Made by a program: the position numbers and the translations under genes. From an uncultured cyanobacterium (GTDB taxonomy: Bacteria > Cyanobacteriota > Cyanobacteriia > Cyanobacteriales > Nostocaceae): a stretch of 64,000 nt of DNA. Position 1 is the first letter of the stretch; every line of letters begins with the position of its first letter. Location: contig CAIVAU010000116.1 in the NCBI GenBank assembly GCA_903903925.1, positions 143,576 to 207,575 on the forward strand, read 5' to 3'. The notes under the pieces were generated by a model, which saw only the letters and a list, made by a program, of their open reading frames with translations, did no database searches and was not told the origin of the DNA. Positions 24,869-33,702 of the stretch are shown piece by piece.

Positions 24869-26200
24869 ATGAGCTTTTCCGGTATTGCTGTTGAGCAGCG
24901 TTCCAAAGAAGCTAAGGCGCTCAAGTTTGTTTTGGCTTACAGTCTGATTGGTTCCCTAGGGCTGCATATCGCTGTACTCGCCGTACTGTCCCTATGGACA
25001 GATAATGCTTTGACAAGAGTGCCGAATCGGGAACTTCAACCGATAGATATAGTGATAGTTGATTCGACGACACCGTTAGAGTCAAAACCGCCTCTAGAGA
25101 AAAAAGAATCAGAACTAGGTTCTGTTAGTAGTGGCAATATTCACACTGGTTCAGCAAGAGGTTCAGGAACGATCGCTCTCAGTGGAGGTAGGAATAGGAA
25201 AACTGATGTTTTCCGCCCAGATCAACCACAGAATGTCAGCGCTCAAGCTCCATCCCCCTTAAGAGTTATTGCGCAAAAACAGGCTCAATTGGCTACTGTG
25301 CCAGTACAAAAACTTTCTGATCACTTAAAGACTCCCTCAGAACGAGTTCGACCGACTCGAACTACCGAAGCAACTGAAAAGCCACAGCCTGCTAGACAAC
25401 CGAAACCAGTTGAACCGGAGTCGAAGGCGCAAATATCTGAATCTTCAAAACCTTTGAAAACGTCGCCCCATGTAGTTGCTACCCAACTAGAGTCAACCCC
25501 GATTCAGCCTGTAAGTCGTTCAAAACCAGCGCCAAACCCTCAGTTTAACTTGGGATCTGCCAGTGACTCCTCACCTCAAGCGCAAGGTAGTAAAAAATTA
25601 ACACAGCAGTTGAGGAGGTTAGGAGATTCCAGAGCCAGCAAGGGAAATGCTGGAAATAGTGCAGACTCAGGTAGAATTGATGGCAGCAAGCGCTCCACCT
25701 TTGCAGTAAGTTCAGGTAGGGGCGTATTGCAATACGCCCCTACGGGCATTGGTACTGGCTCTAAAAGTGGCTCAAATGAACGAGGAAACGGTGAGAGATC
25801 TGCTATGGAGTCAGGAAATAGTAATGGCAGGGGAAATTCTTCAGGTGATGGTAATGGTCGTGCAGCTTGTCGGGAGTGTAGGATCAAGTATCCAGAATCC
25901 GCAAGACGGCGAGGAATTGAAGGTAAAGTGGACGTGGCTGTCGATACTGACGAAAAAGGTCATGTTACCAATCTACGTTTAGCTCACTCCAGTGGAGACC
26001 GAGACTTGGATGAAGAAACCCTTAGACAAGCGCGAGATTGGAAATTAAAACCCGCAAGTGGTGGTAGGCGTGGAGTGGCGATCACAACTGAATATGCGAT
26101 AGAAGGTTCACGGCGTCACCGGGAACTTCAAGAACGTAAAAGACATCGACAGCAAACTCAATCGCCGTCCACTGCACCGCCTGCTACTGGTGACCGTTAG
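24869..26200 (+). CDS. tonB: TonB family energy-transducing protein
   Basis: 443 residues. A single N-terminal membrane anchor (~20-42, FVLAYSLIGSLGLHIAVLAVLSLW) is followed by a long Pro/Ser/Lys-rich periplasmic spacer (~60-300) and a C-terminal TonB domain (~335-410: YPESARRRGIEGKVDVAVDTDEKGHVTNLRLAHSSGDRDLDEETLRQARDWKLKPA). It transmits proton-motive force to TonB-dependent outer-membrane receptors; one such receptor gene lies 2.6 kb away. ExbB/ExbD are not in the window. Within the spacer, a perfect 28-bp palindromic repeat is inserted in frame (encoding about GRGVLQYAPTG). AGAGGT precedes the ATG. Confidence 0.92.
   Translation: MSFSGIAVEQRSKEAKALKFVLAYSLIGSLGLHIAVLAVLSLWTDNALTRVPNRELQPIDIVIVDSTTPLESKPPLEKKESELGSVSSGNIHTGSARGSGTIALSGGRNRKTDVFRPDQPQNVSAQAPSPLRVIAQKQAQLATVPVQKLSDHLKTPSERVRPTRTTEATEKPQPARQPKPVEPESKAQISESSKPLKTSPHVVATQLESTPIQPVSRSKPAPNPQFNLGSASDSSPQAQGSKKLTQQLRRLGDSRASKGNAGNSADSGRIDGSKRSTFAVSSGRGVLQYAPTGIGTGSKSGSNERGNGERSAMESGNSNGRGNSSGDGNGRAACRECRIKYPESARRRGIEGKVDVAVDTDEKGHVTNLRLAHSSGDRDLDEETLRQARDWKLKPASGGRRGVAITTEYAIEGSRRHRELQERKRHRQQTQSPSTAPPATGDR
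25716..25743. repeat. Perfect 28-bp palindromic repeat inside tonB
   Basis: The half-site GTAGGGGCGTATTG is followed immediately by its exact reverse complement. This is the kind of palindromic repeat usually seen between genes in filamentous cyanobacteria; here it adds codons in frame to the TonB spacer. A diverged relative (TAGGGGCG..CGCCCTTA) is at 48854-48880. Confidence 0.9.
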
Positions 26201-26273
26201 ACTAGACCTCATCGGAAAACAACTGCTCTCTGGTTACTTAATCAATCGTTCGCATTGCTCAATACAGTTCGTG

Positions 26274-27545
26274 TTAATCAATCCTGCGTACAGATGGATT
26301 TGCCGTCAACAAGAGACTCATTATGAGCATGATACCACCTGCAACACTGAAAAGAATCGTCAGATTTAAAGCAGCTAAAGTTCCAGCTAAAGCGTAGGAA
26401 AAAGGAGCAACCCCAAAGGAAGAAAGCATTCCCAAGCTCATAACTCTTCCTAACATTTCAGGTAAAGTTTGCTTTTGAATCCAGGTAATTCCTAAAACAG
26501 TAAAAAAGCCACTACAAAACCCCAGTATAGCTATTGTCACGCCAGCCCAAACTATATTTGGTATATACCCCAGCAGGAACATACCAAAACCTTGGATACT
26601 AGCAAGACTCAGCATTAGAACTCCAAGCTTTGGAAAACGGCGGAGGACTCCAGGCATTAGTGTCCCTAACAAACCACCACCACCCCATGCTGAATTCATG
26701 ATCCCTAAAGCGATGACACCACCAGGAAAGCGACTTTGAGCCAATGAGACGATACCAACTTGTAATGGACCGACGAAAATTAAGTTTAATATGGTGATAA
26801 CTAGCAAAATCACTCTCAGCGGGCGATTATTCCACACATAGTTTAATCCCTCATAAATACCAGCAATTAAACTAAAAATTTTCCTCCTGAAAGTGGGCTT
26901 TCTCATAGACGAGTCAAAAGCAGCACTTGTTTGATGGCTGTTTTTCATCAGCAGAAGTGTTGACGTTGTGACTAGGAAGCTGGCAGTATCGATGGCAAAT
27001 GCGGTCTGAATGCCGGTTGTAGCAATTAGCAAACCACCGAGAGCAGGTCCAATCAGTACTAGGAGTTGGGTAGTTCCCATACTCAAGGCGTTACTGGCGG
27101 CCAACAATTCTCTGGTGACAAGACTGGGGATAATGGACTTAGTGGCGGGGATGAAAAAGCCATCTATAATGCCAAAGCTGATGGCAAATAGGTAAAGATG
27201 CCATAGTTGCGGTTTCTGGAACATAACCAGCGCTGTTAGTAATGCCGTCAGCACCGCACGCAAGGCATTGGAAAGCAGCATGATTGATCGGGGCGGTAGG
27301 CGATCACTCACTACACCACCAATCAGCAGAAACATAGCACGGGGAATGGCAGCTGCCATGAGGACTGTACCCAAACTCAGAGGAGAATTAGTCAATTGGA
27401 TAGTCAGCCAAGGCAAAGCCACTAAGTAAAATTGATCACCAAGGAGGGAAATGCTTTCACCAATATACAGCAGCAGAAAATCCCGCACCCAGAGGGGTTG
27501 CCAAAGGGGTAGCCGTTGTGTATCATCGACTTTTAGTTTTCCCAT
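26274..27545 (-). CDS. MFS transporter, EntS/MFS_3-like (probable exporter)
   Basis: 423 residues with about 12 membrane segments. The N-terminal half has the MFS_3 pattern (LWVRDFLLLYIGESISLLGDQFYLVALPWLTIQLTNSPLSLG, then GGVVSDRLPPRSIMLLSNALRA, the cytoplasmic 2-3 loop). This branch contains the enterobactin exporter EntS and macrolide effluxers, including siderophore exporters in cyanobacteria. It is the last gene of a tight operon after the receptor and a second MFS gene (6-bp spacing), so export of the product of the nearby NRPS/PKS cluster is the likely job (inference). Confidence 0.82.
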   Translation of the reverse strand: MGKLKVDDTQRLPLWQPLWVRDFLLLYIGESISLLGDQFYLVALPWLTIQLTNSPLSLGTVLMAAAIPRAMFLLIGGVVSDRLPPRSIMLLSNALRAVLTALLTALVMFQKPQLWHLYLFAISFGIIDGFFIPATKSIIPSLVTRELLAASNALSMGTTQLLVLIGPALGGLLIATTGIQTAFAIDTASFLVTTSTLLLMKNSHQTSAAFDSSMRKPTFRRKIFSLIAGIYEGLNYVWNNRPLRVILLVITILNLIFVGPLQVGIVSLAQSRFPGGVIALGIMNSAWGGGGLLGTLMPGVLRRFPKLGVLMLSLASIQGFGMFLLGYIPNIVWAGVTIAILGFCSGFFTVLGITWIQKQTLPEMLGRVMSLGMLSSFGVAPFSYALAGTLAALNLTILFSVAGGIMLIMSLLLTANPSVRRID

Positions 27546-27551
27546 AGGGGG

Positions 27552-28793
27552 TTAATTAGGGGTAAAGGCTGAGTCCTGGTCTTTTCTAGTGTCATCAAAG
27601 GCTATGGCAATTATTGCCACACCCAGGATAGCGATCGCCACACTAATGGCAAATACTCCCCGATAGCCAAAGGCTTCAGCAATTACACCACTGATCGCCG
27701 CCGCCGCAATACCGCTAAAGGAACCCACCGAGCCTTGAATGGAGTAATCTGTGCCGGCTGTCGCTAGTTCGCTTTTGTCCATCATAATAGTTGATATAGT
27801 TGTACTGGCCATGCTGCTAGAGAACTGTACGGCGATGGCCGCTAAATAGAGTATGGGTAAACTTTTCATCCCAAATGCTGGTAGCAGGTAGATGGCGATC
27901 GCTACAGCTTGCAGCAAACCAAAGAGAATTAGCGATCGCTTTCGCCCCAGGGGATTAATCAGTAAACCCGCAGTCAATGCTGCAAATACACCAGTACTAT
28001 AACTGACTACTCCTAGTAAAAAGCCAATTTCTCCTAAAGACAATCCAATATCCACCAAAAAAGGACGATACATGGTGCCGGCGATGGCGCTACCTTTCAT
28101 ATAAAGTACTAAAATTAGCAACCAACTCCAGATCCCCGGACGACGAAAAAATTTGACTAGATTTTTCCAAGTCAGAGTTGAGCCTAGAGACTCAGCCCCC
28201 GATTGATTATTTCTCCTGGGTTCTTTATGCCATAAAATTGGGAGCAGCGCCATTACCACTAGCAGCGCCAAGGTAAACATAGTGCCTTTCCATCCCCAGT
28301 AATTGAGCAAGCTCAACATCAAACCACCGCCAATCACAGCCCCTAAATAACTACCACCTATTTGCACCCCATTACCCAAACCGCGCTCATTGACATTCAG
28401 CAACCCCACAGCCAAAGCATCGGTAGCAATGTTTTGCAGACAACAAAAGAAACACATGACAAACAAACAAATCAACAGAGCAGTAAAATTATGTTGAATG
28501 TCAAGTAAACCACCGGCAACAGTAGTGCAGGCAATGAGGAGTTGAAAGCAGATCACCCAGAACCGATAATGTCCAACAGTGGTGAAGCTATAGCGATCTA
28601 GTAGAGGGGCCCAGAGAAAGTTGAGCATGGAAGGTAGGAGCAATAATGACAGCAAACCAATTGCTTGTCGAGAAACTCCCTGCTGACGCATGAATACGGG
28701 TAGGGCTTGAAACAGAAACATCGTGGGGATGAACTGTGACATATACAAACTACCCAATAACCCTAGTTTCTGCAAACCTTTGGTACTAATCAT
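27552..28793 (-). CDS. MFS transporter, RhtX/AmpG-like (probable metallophore importer)
   Basis: 413 residues, about 12 membrane segments. The N-terminal LGLLGSLYMSQFIPTMFLFQALPVFMRQQGVSRQAIGLLSLLLLPSMLNFLWAPLLDR pattern is that of the AmpG/RhtX group. RhtX and FptX are single-protein inner-membrane importers of siderophores. The gene begins 23 bp after the TonB-dependent receptor, the expected partnership: receptor in the outer membrane, this carrier in the inner membrane. ATG 28793 is preferred to a TTG at 28802. Direction of transport is inferred from family and context. Confidence 0.8.
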   Translation of the reverse strand: MISTKGLQKLGLLGSLYMSQFIPTMFLFQALPVFMRQQGVSRQAIGLLSLLLLPSMLNFLWAPLLDRYSFTTVGHYRFWVICFQLLIACTTVAGGLLDIQHNFTALLICLFVMCFFCCLQNIATDALAVGLLNVNERGLGNGVQIGGSYLGAVIGGGLMLSLLNYWGWKGTMFTLALLVVMALLPILWHKEPRRNNQSGAESLGSTLTWKNLVKFFRRPGIWSWLLILVLYMKGSAIAGTMYRPFLVDIGLSLGEIGFLLGVVSYSTGVFAALTAGLLINPLGRKRSLILFGLLQAVAIAIYLLPAFGMKSLPILYLAAIAVQFSSSMASTTISTIMMDKSELATAGTDYSIQGSVGSFSGIAAAAISGVIAEAFGYRGVFAISVAIAILGVAIIAIAFDDTRKDQDSAFTPN

Positions 28794-28816
28794 CAAGATC
28801 AAGTTTCCTACGTTAA

Positions 28817-31387
28817 TCAGAACTCGAAAGACACTGAACCCCGCACATTAAAAGGTGGCGCTGGAGACAAAGCACCAATCTGAGCATAATAATACTGAGT
28901 ATTAAATATATTATTAAAATTCAGACCAATGCGGATTTTATCGCGGCGATAAAAGAAAGCAGCATCTGCTCTGAGGTAGGAGGGCGCAGTGAAAGTATTC
29001 GGCAATGCTACTTCATAGTCTCCTGAATACACCAGTCCCAAACCAAACCCCAACCCCTTCAAATTGCTACTTTGCAACTCGTAAGTTGTCCACAAACTGG
29101 CGCTGTTATAGGGTACACCAATTAACCGACTACCTACAGGAATAGTATTATCTTGGCTAACAAAGGCATCTGTGTAAGTGTAGGTAGCAATGACTTTCCA
29201 TCCCGGCAATATTTGTCCCACCACATCTAGTTCAATCCCCCGGCTTTTTTGTTCTCCCGTTTGAATGCTATAAAGTGGATTAGTTGGGTCTGGTGTGAGT
29301 AGATTTTTCCGAGCAATTTGGTATAACGCTAGTGTAGCTGAAAGACGATTTTCCAGAAATTCCTGCTTAATTCCTACCTCAAATTGTTCGTCTGTTTCCG
29401 GTTTGAATAATGCTCCTGTTTGACTCGTACCAGAGTATATAGGATTAAAATAGTTAGACCAATTGAAATAAAGGGAAGTGGTCTTACTCGGCTGATAGAC
29501 AATACCAGCTCGCGGCGAGAATTTATTGTCTACCTGATCGTTAATTAAATTGCCACCAGGTGCATCTTTGGCAGATGAGTTACTTGAATCAAAACGACCG
29601 CCTACCAGTAGTTTCAGCTTAGGTACAATCTCGACCAAATCTTGGACATAAATTCCCAGATCGTCTGCACCATGTTGTCCAGTTAGTCCCAGTTGATAAC
29701 TGAAAGAACCTGGTTGCGCTCCATACACTGGATTAAAAATATTAATCGGTGCAATCAATGCACCGAGAAAATTATTACTTAATTCCCGTCGGTATAGCTC
29801 TACTCCCACTAAAACATTGTGGTTGATTGAACCAGTGCTAAACTTACCAAATAATTCATTTGTTAATGTATAGTTTTCACTTTGCTCAGGCCCTTTTAAT
29901 ATCAGCCGATTGACCGTACCATTTGCATTCAGGGTTGGTGAATAGTAATCTGTGTAAGAGCCTAAGTCTAGGTTAGCCAGAAGCGCGTTAAATCCTTGCT
30001 TAAAGCTCCAGTTATCACTAAACTTTCGTTCTAGGGTATAAGTAACCGAAGTTGAATCTAGATAGCTAGTATTTGCACCTGGTTCTGCCAGAGATCTGCT
30101 GATCGGAATTTGCAATGATTGTGGTACAAGGGGGAGTCCACTATCAACGACGAAATCCGAGTGTTGATATTCGACTTGGGTAACAAGAGTTGTTTTTTTG
30201 TCAATTTGCCAGGTTAAAGCCGGTGCTAAATCGAAGTTCTGATTGTTAATAAAATCACGATAGCTACCTGCATTTTCATAGGAAGCATTCAGCCGATAGA
30301 GCAGCGCCTTATTGGTGGTGAGTGGACCTGTAAAATCTAAGGATGAACGGTAGTAGTCGTAACTACCTGCAATGAAACTAGTATTATATAAAGGTGTATC
30401 CAGGGGTTTTTTTGTCAATACATTGAGTAGACCGCCTTCAGTATAACCACTACCATAAAGCACCGATGCTGGCCCCTTTAACACCTCGATTGACTCGATG
30501 TTGGTGGTATCACCAGGAGTCAGACCTACCGGGCCACGAAACCCATCGCGGAAATAGCCAAAATCGGCAAAACCCCGAATTATATAGGCTGATGCAGTTC
30601 CATAACCTATGATTTTTTGAACTCCGCTCACATTATCGGTGATGTCGTCTTGACGCACAATCTGCCGATCTTCAATTACCTGAGACGGAATCACCTGCAC
30701 TGATAAAGGAATATCCCGTAGTGGTACCGAGAATTTAGTTCCTGTACTAGCAGTGGGTACTTTGTAACTGTCTGGCTCCCCCGTTACTAGTAGTTCAATG
30801 GGTTTTTCACCTTGACTTGGTGTTTGTGGTGGTGGGGATGAGCTATTTGAGACTAGGGGAGAAATTAAACCTTGGTTGTTCCCCAATAGCTGGACTTTCG
30901 GTATACTCGTAGCACCCTTCACTGTCACTAAAATGCTATTAGCATCCTGATTAACTAATACTACTTCTGTGATGCCATCACGAGGATTTTCAGCCCGAAA
31001 GGAATTCCCTGACGGTAGATTCAGTTGAGCATTAGGGATGACAGCACTGAAGGTGTTTCTCTCGCTTTTGATTGTGCTTTGCAGCTGATTTGTCGGAGTT
31101 TCTAAGATGATTTCCAGACCACTAGCTGTGGAGTTCAGACGCACACCTGTGACTTGGGTAACTTGATTCTTTTGTGCTTCTTGCGCCAGCCAGTCTTTGA
31201 CACTGGTTGGGGCACGGGGAATGTCACTCAGTTGGGGAATGTTTATAATAGGTACTGGTGAATTTGTTGTCTCTTGTTTCCCTTGTATAGTGTTGACTTT
31301 CTCCACATCACCATAAGCGGGAAAAGTCACTAAAACTGACACAGATGCTGTCAACAACATCCAAATAGATAATTTCTGTTTTTCCAC
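28817..31387 (-). CDS. TonB-dependent outer-membrane receptor with N-terminal AMIN domain
   Basis: 856 residues. A signal peptide (LTASVSVLVTFPAYG) is followed by an AMIN domain (~78-170, TGVRLNSTASGLEIILETP..), a Pro/Ser linker, a likely TonB box (IELLVTG, near 197), the plug (IPLSVQVIPSQVIEDRQ...VSGVQKIIGYGTASAYIIRGF...ESIEVLKGPASVLYGSG...GGLLNVLTKKP) and a ~22-strand barrel ending in aromatic SFEF. AMIN-plus-receptor is the common cyanobacterial siderophore-receptor architecture. Start is GTG. It is divergent from the biosynthetic operon and heads the transporter operon, so the ligand is probably that operon's product. Confidence 0.92.
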   Translation of the reverse strand: MEKQKLSIWMLLTASVSVLVTFPAYGDVEKVNTIQGKQETTNSPVPIINIPQLSDIPRAPTSVKDWLAQEAQKNQVTQVTGVRLNSTASGLEIILETPTNQLQSTIKSERNTFSAVIPNAQLNLPSGNSFRAENPRDGITEVVLVNQDANSILVTVKGATSIPKVQLLGNNQGLISPLVSNSSSPPPQTPSQGEKPIELLVTGEPDSYKVPTASTGTKFSVPLRDIPLSVQVIPSQVIEDRQIVRQDDITDNVSGVQKIIGYGTASAYIIRGFADFGYFRDGFRGPVGLTPGDTTNIESIEVLKGPASVLYGSGYTEGGLLNVLTKKPLDTPLYNTSFIAGSYDYYRSSLDFTGPLTTNKALLYRLNASYENAGSYRDFINNQNFDLAPALTWQIDKKTTLVTQVEYQHSDFVVDSGLPLVPQSLQIPISRSLAEPGANTSYLDSTSVTYTLERKFSDNWSFKQGFNALLANLDLGSYTDYYSPTLNANGTVNRLILKGPEQSENYTLTNELFGKFSTGSINHNVLVGVELYRRELSNNFLGALIAPINIFNPVYGAQPGSFSYQLGLTGQHGADDLGIYVQDLVEIVPKLKLLVGGRFDSSNSSAKDAPGGNLINDQVDNKFSPRAGIVYQPSKTTSLYFNWSNYFNPIYSGTSQTGALFKPETDEQFEVGIKQEFLENRLSATLALYQIARKNLLTPDPTNPLYSIQTGEQKSRGIELDVVGQILPGWKVIATYTYTDAFVSQDNTIPVGSRLIGVPYNSASLWTTYELQSSNLKGLGFGLGLVYSGDYEVALPNTFTAPSYLRADAAFFYRRDKIRIGLNFNNIFNTQYYYAQIGALSPAPPFNVRGSVSFEF

Positions 31388-31592
31388 CCTACTTCCTTAC
31401 ATATTCAATAGCAAACTACACCCGCAAAACGCTTAAAAAAGCTAAGCAGATACGACAATCGGCACGACTAAAATCATGTCGTCCAAGTTTAAAAACATCT
31501 TGATCATCACAGGTCTCGCGTGGATCAGTTGAGCCACACTAGATGCAATTTTCAAGCTAAATTAATTTCGAGTTGCACAAAAGCTACGAACA

Positions 31593-31616
31593 TTATGAGG
31601 AGAGTATGTCTCATAA
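31593..31616. promoter_or_regulatory. Candidate operator: TTATGAG-N10-CTCATAA inverted repeat
   Basis: Perfect 7-bp arms with a 10-bp spacer, about one helical turn apart from centre to centre plus half, between the receptor and biosynthetic promoters. Part of it overlaps the shared AACATTATGA 10-mer. It could bind a dimeric regulator; no regulator gene is in the cluster. Confidence 0.4.
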
Positions 31617-31665
31617 GTCAAATGACAATCTGTAAAACTTAGCTTGGTGCTGAAAAACCATAGGA

Positions 31666-31763
31666 TATCAACTTAAGGCGGGACAGAATTTTGCTCATAG
31701 CGATGCTCAAACCCTTGCAGGCTGGAAGGTTCTCCCTGTGGGATTTCCCGCCTTAAGTTGATA
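31666..31763. mobile_element. MITE-like element, copy 1
   Basis: 98 bp bounded by perfect 18-bp terminal inverted repeats TATCAACTTAAGGCGGGA / TCCCGCCTTAAGTTGATA. It has no coding capacity. A second, inverted and slightly diverged copy lies 163 bp away. Confidence 0.75.
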
Positions 31764-31926
31764 CCCTTATTTATATTTCTTGCCAATAACACAGAATTTA
31801 TAGTATGCTTATAGACTAGAGTTGCTTACAAAGAATGATCCACACAGTTGGTGAGGGTTTTGATTGCAAAAGATATTTTTAACCCAGGAAAATAGTTAAC
31901 TACAGCAGCAACGTTACCATGACGGG

Positions 31927-32023
31927 TATGAACTTAAGGTGGGGAAACTGGCCCTGACAAGGTTCCAGCATGCAAGGGTTTGAGCATTGTGATAGCGAAA
32001 ATCTGTCCCGCCTTAAGTTGATG
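31927..32023. mobile_element. MITE-like element, copy 2 (inverted)
   Basis: Its reverse complement aligns over the full length with copy 1, including the internal GCTCAAACCCTTGCA segment. Its left terminal repeat has decayed (TATGAACTTAAGGTGGGG), the right is intact (TCCCGCCTTAAGTTGAT). Confidence 0.75.
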
Positions 32024-32174
32024 CCGACCATGACCATTTTCTCATTTTTGATCAGAAATTTTCGGCGATCGCCTGCTCTTTAATCTAGCTTTTCGTTAAG
32101 ACGTTGCGCTCTTTTGGCTTGGTCCTGGCGGTTGAGATGTGTTCCCAACATTATGATGAGGTAAGAAGCAAGTC

Positions 32175-33032
32175 ATGAAAATTGATAGACCATCTCCAGA
32201 ACATATTGGAGCCGAAGTTTTAGATCTAGATATTGCTGTGATTAATCAAGCAGAAGTCGAGATAATTAAGCAACTGGTATATGAGCATAAATTAGTAATT
32301 TTTCGAGAACAAGATATTAACGATAATCAATATTTAGAATTGGCTCGTAAAATTGGTACACCACAAATTTATCCCCAAGATAACTATCATCACCCAGATT
32401 ATCCCGAAATATTTGTCTCTTCTAATGTTCCCAAAGATGGGATTAAGTTTGGTGTTGCTGGTACTGGTAGATATTGGCATACTGATTGTGCATTTCTTGA
32501 GGAACCATTGCCCTTGACGATGTTATATCCACAAGTACTGCCCAATTCTATTAGAGAAACCTATTATATCGATATGCAGCAGGTTTATCAAAAATTGCCT
32601 GCAAATTTGAGCAGCTATATCGATGGAAATTATCTGATCCACGAGGCGAAATGGCGTTATAAAGTGCAAGCATCAGACATTGATCAGGCCATAATCGATA
32701 TTTTAGATGATTTGGAGAAGAGATTTCCACCTGTTAAACATCCGGCTGTGATTACGCACCCCGTGACACACAAAAAAATCTTGTATATGAATCAAGGTTT
32801 TACTACTGGGATCAAAGGACTTGATTATGAAAAAAATCAAGAAATTTTGCCGAAGTTATTTTCCTTTATTGAGCGTGATGAGCATATTCATACCCATGTC
32901 TGGAAAGATGGAGACATTTTATTATGGGACAACAGAACCCTGAATCATATGGCTTCTACAGTCCCTAAAGGGGAAAAAAGTGTCAGCTACCGCATTGGTA
33001 TTTACGATGAATTACCATTTTATCTTCCCTAA
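32175..33032 (+). CDS. ScoE/Rv0097-like Fe(II)/2-oxoglutarate oxygenase (isonitrile-forming type)
   Basis: 285 residues, TauD-fold. Iron ligands H102-x-D104 (RYWHTDCAF) and H258 (LNHMAS), 2-oxoglutarate Arg about R273 (SYRIGIYD). The sequence follows the ScoE/Rv0097 subfamily, not taurine dioxygenase: NYHHPDYPEIFVSSNV, EPLPLTMLYPQVLP, TYYIDMQQVYQKLP, HEAKWRYKVQASD, HPAVITHPVTHKKILY and HIHTHVWKDGDILLWDNR. These enzymes turn an N-carboxymethyl-3-amino fatty acid into an isonitrile by oxidation and decarboxylation. It is the first gene of the operon, as in actinobacterial isonitrile lipopeptide clusters. GAGG lies ~13 bp before the ATG. Confidence 0.88.
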   Translation: MKIDRPSPEHIGAEVLDLDIAVINQAEVEIIKQLVYEHKLVIFREQDINDNQYLELARKIGTPQIYPQDNYHHPDYPEIFVSSNVPKDGIKFGVAGTGRYWHTDCAFLEEPLPLTMLYPQVLPNSIRETYYIDMQQVYQKLPANLSSYIDGNYLIHEAKWRYKVQASDIDQAIIDILDDLEKRFPPVKHPAVITHPVTHKKILYMNQGFTTGIKGLDYEKNQEILPKLFSFIERDEHIHTHVWKDGDILLWDNRTLNHMASTVPKGEKSVSYRIGIYDELPFYLP

Positions 33033-33051
33033 TTTATACAGGAGAACTGCT

Positions 33052-33648
33052 GTGGATATCAACGATGAATTTACCAAAATAGAAGAAGTCAGCCAAGATT
33101 TATTACGTATTATTCTTGAACCATACAAAGATGATTGTAAGTATTTAAAAAAGGCTCAATGTCAATATTTGGACTCCAAAGTAGCACCGGAAAAATTTAA
33201 TCGTGAAAATAAAAATATCCTCTCAATCAAAGGAGAATTCTCCATTCCCGTATCTTGTTATATTGCCGATACAGGACACTTTAATTCCGTAGAGTTTAAT
33301 ATTTGTTATAACCAGTTATCTTATGTGATGATTGCTTATGCGGTGGAACATAAATTGCTGACAGTCATGAAAGACTGGGATCTAGCAATTTATAAACGTT
33401 GCCAACTGAGTAATTTTCTGATTGTTAAGTTTTCCAGCACATTTAGAAAACAAATAAATTCTCATCAGTTCCAGGGAACCTTATCAATTAATAAATCCTC
33501 AGAGCGAGGAAATTTAATCATTTTAAAAACTTCATGCACCTTTTATGATAGCAATGATGGTTGGTCTGAAGGTGATGTTACTATTGCGATTTTAAAGAGT
33601 GAGCCAGACATTAGCCTTGATGATAGTCGCACATCTGTAAGTGTATAG
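33052..33648 (+). CDS. FcoT/Rv0098-like acyl thioesterase (ScoD type)
   Basis: 198 residues from a GTG at 33052 with CAGGAG seven bases upstream; a longer ATG frame overlaps the oxygenase and is unlikely. The core SIPVSCYIADTGHFNSVEFNICYNQLSYVMIA matches FcoT (TGHFNxVExxxCxNQLxY) of the mycobacterial isonitrile locus, as do ILEPYKDDCKYL and SSTFRKQINSHQFQGTL. In the Streptomyces pathway the homologue (ScoD) participates in making the glycine adduct of the alpha,beta-unsaturated acyl-ACP and releasing it as the oxygenase substrate. Gap to the oxygenase is 19 bp. Confidence 0.87.
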   Translation: MDINDEFTKIEEVSQDLLRIILEPYKDDCKYLKKAQCQYLDSKVAPEKFNRENKNILSIKGEFSIPVSCYIADTGHFNSVEFNICYNQLSYVMIAYAVEHKLLTVMKDWDLAIYKRCQLSNFLIVKFSSTFRKQINSHQFQGTLSINKSSERGNLIILKTSCTFYDSNDGWSEGDVTIAILKSEPDISLDDSRTSVSV

Positions 33649-33702
33649 TCAGCAACCTAAAATAAACAGAAAAATTTTGTATCGTTGATACACTCCAAAC
33701 CT

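Larger units (their letters stand above)
31388..32174. promoter_or_regulatory. Divergent regulatory region between receptor and biosynthetic operon
   Basis: 787 bp with no gene. It holds two inverted copies of a ~98-bp MITE-like element, a 7-bp-arm inverted repeat (31593-31616), and an exact 10-mer AACATTATGA both 200 bp before the receptor (31589-31598) and just before the oxygenase gene (32147-32156). I searched by eye for Fur- or Zur-like boxes (AT-rich ~19-23 bp palindromes) and found none convincing. Confidence 0.6.

Noticed and set aside
31388..32174. Fur or Zur box in the divergent promoter region
   Set aside because: Scanned by eye; no AT-rich palindrome close enough to either consensus to support a call.
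32175..33032. First operon gene as taurine dioxygenase (TauD)
   Set aside because: Motifs throughout follow the ScoE/Rv0097 subfamily, and no sulfonate transport genes are near.
32980..33051. Longer start for the thioesterase overlapping the oxygenase gene
   Set aside because: The GTG at 33052 has a well-spaced AGGAG; the upstream extension overlaps the preceding gene and has no family resemblance.
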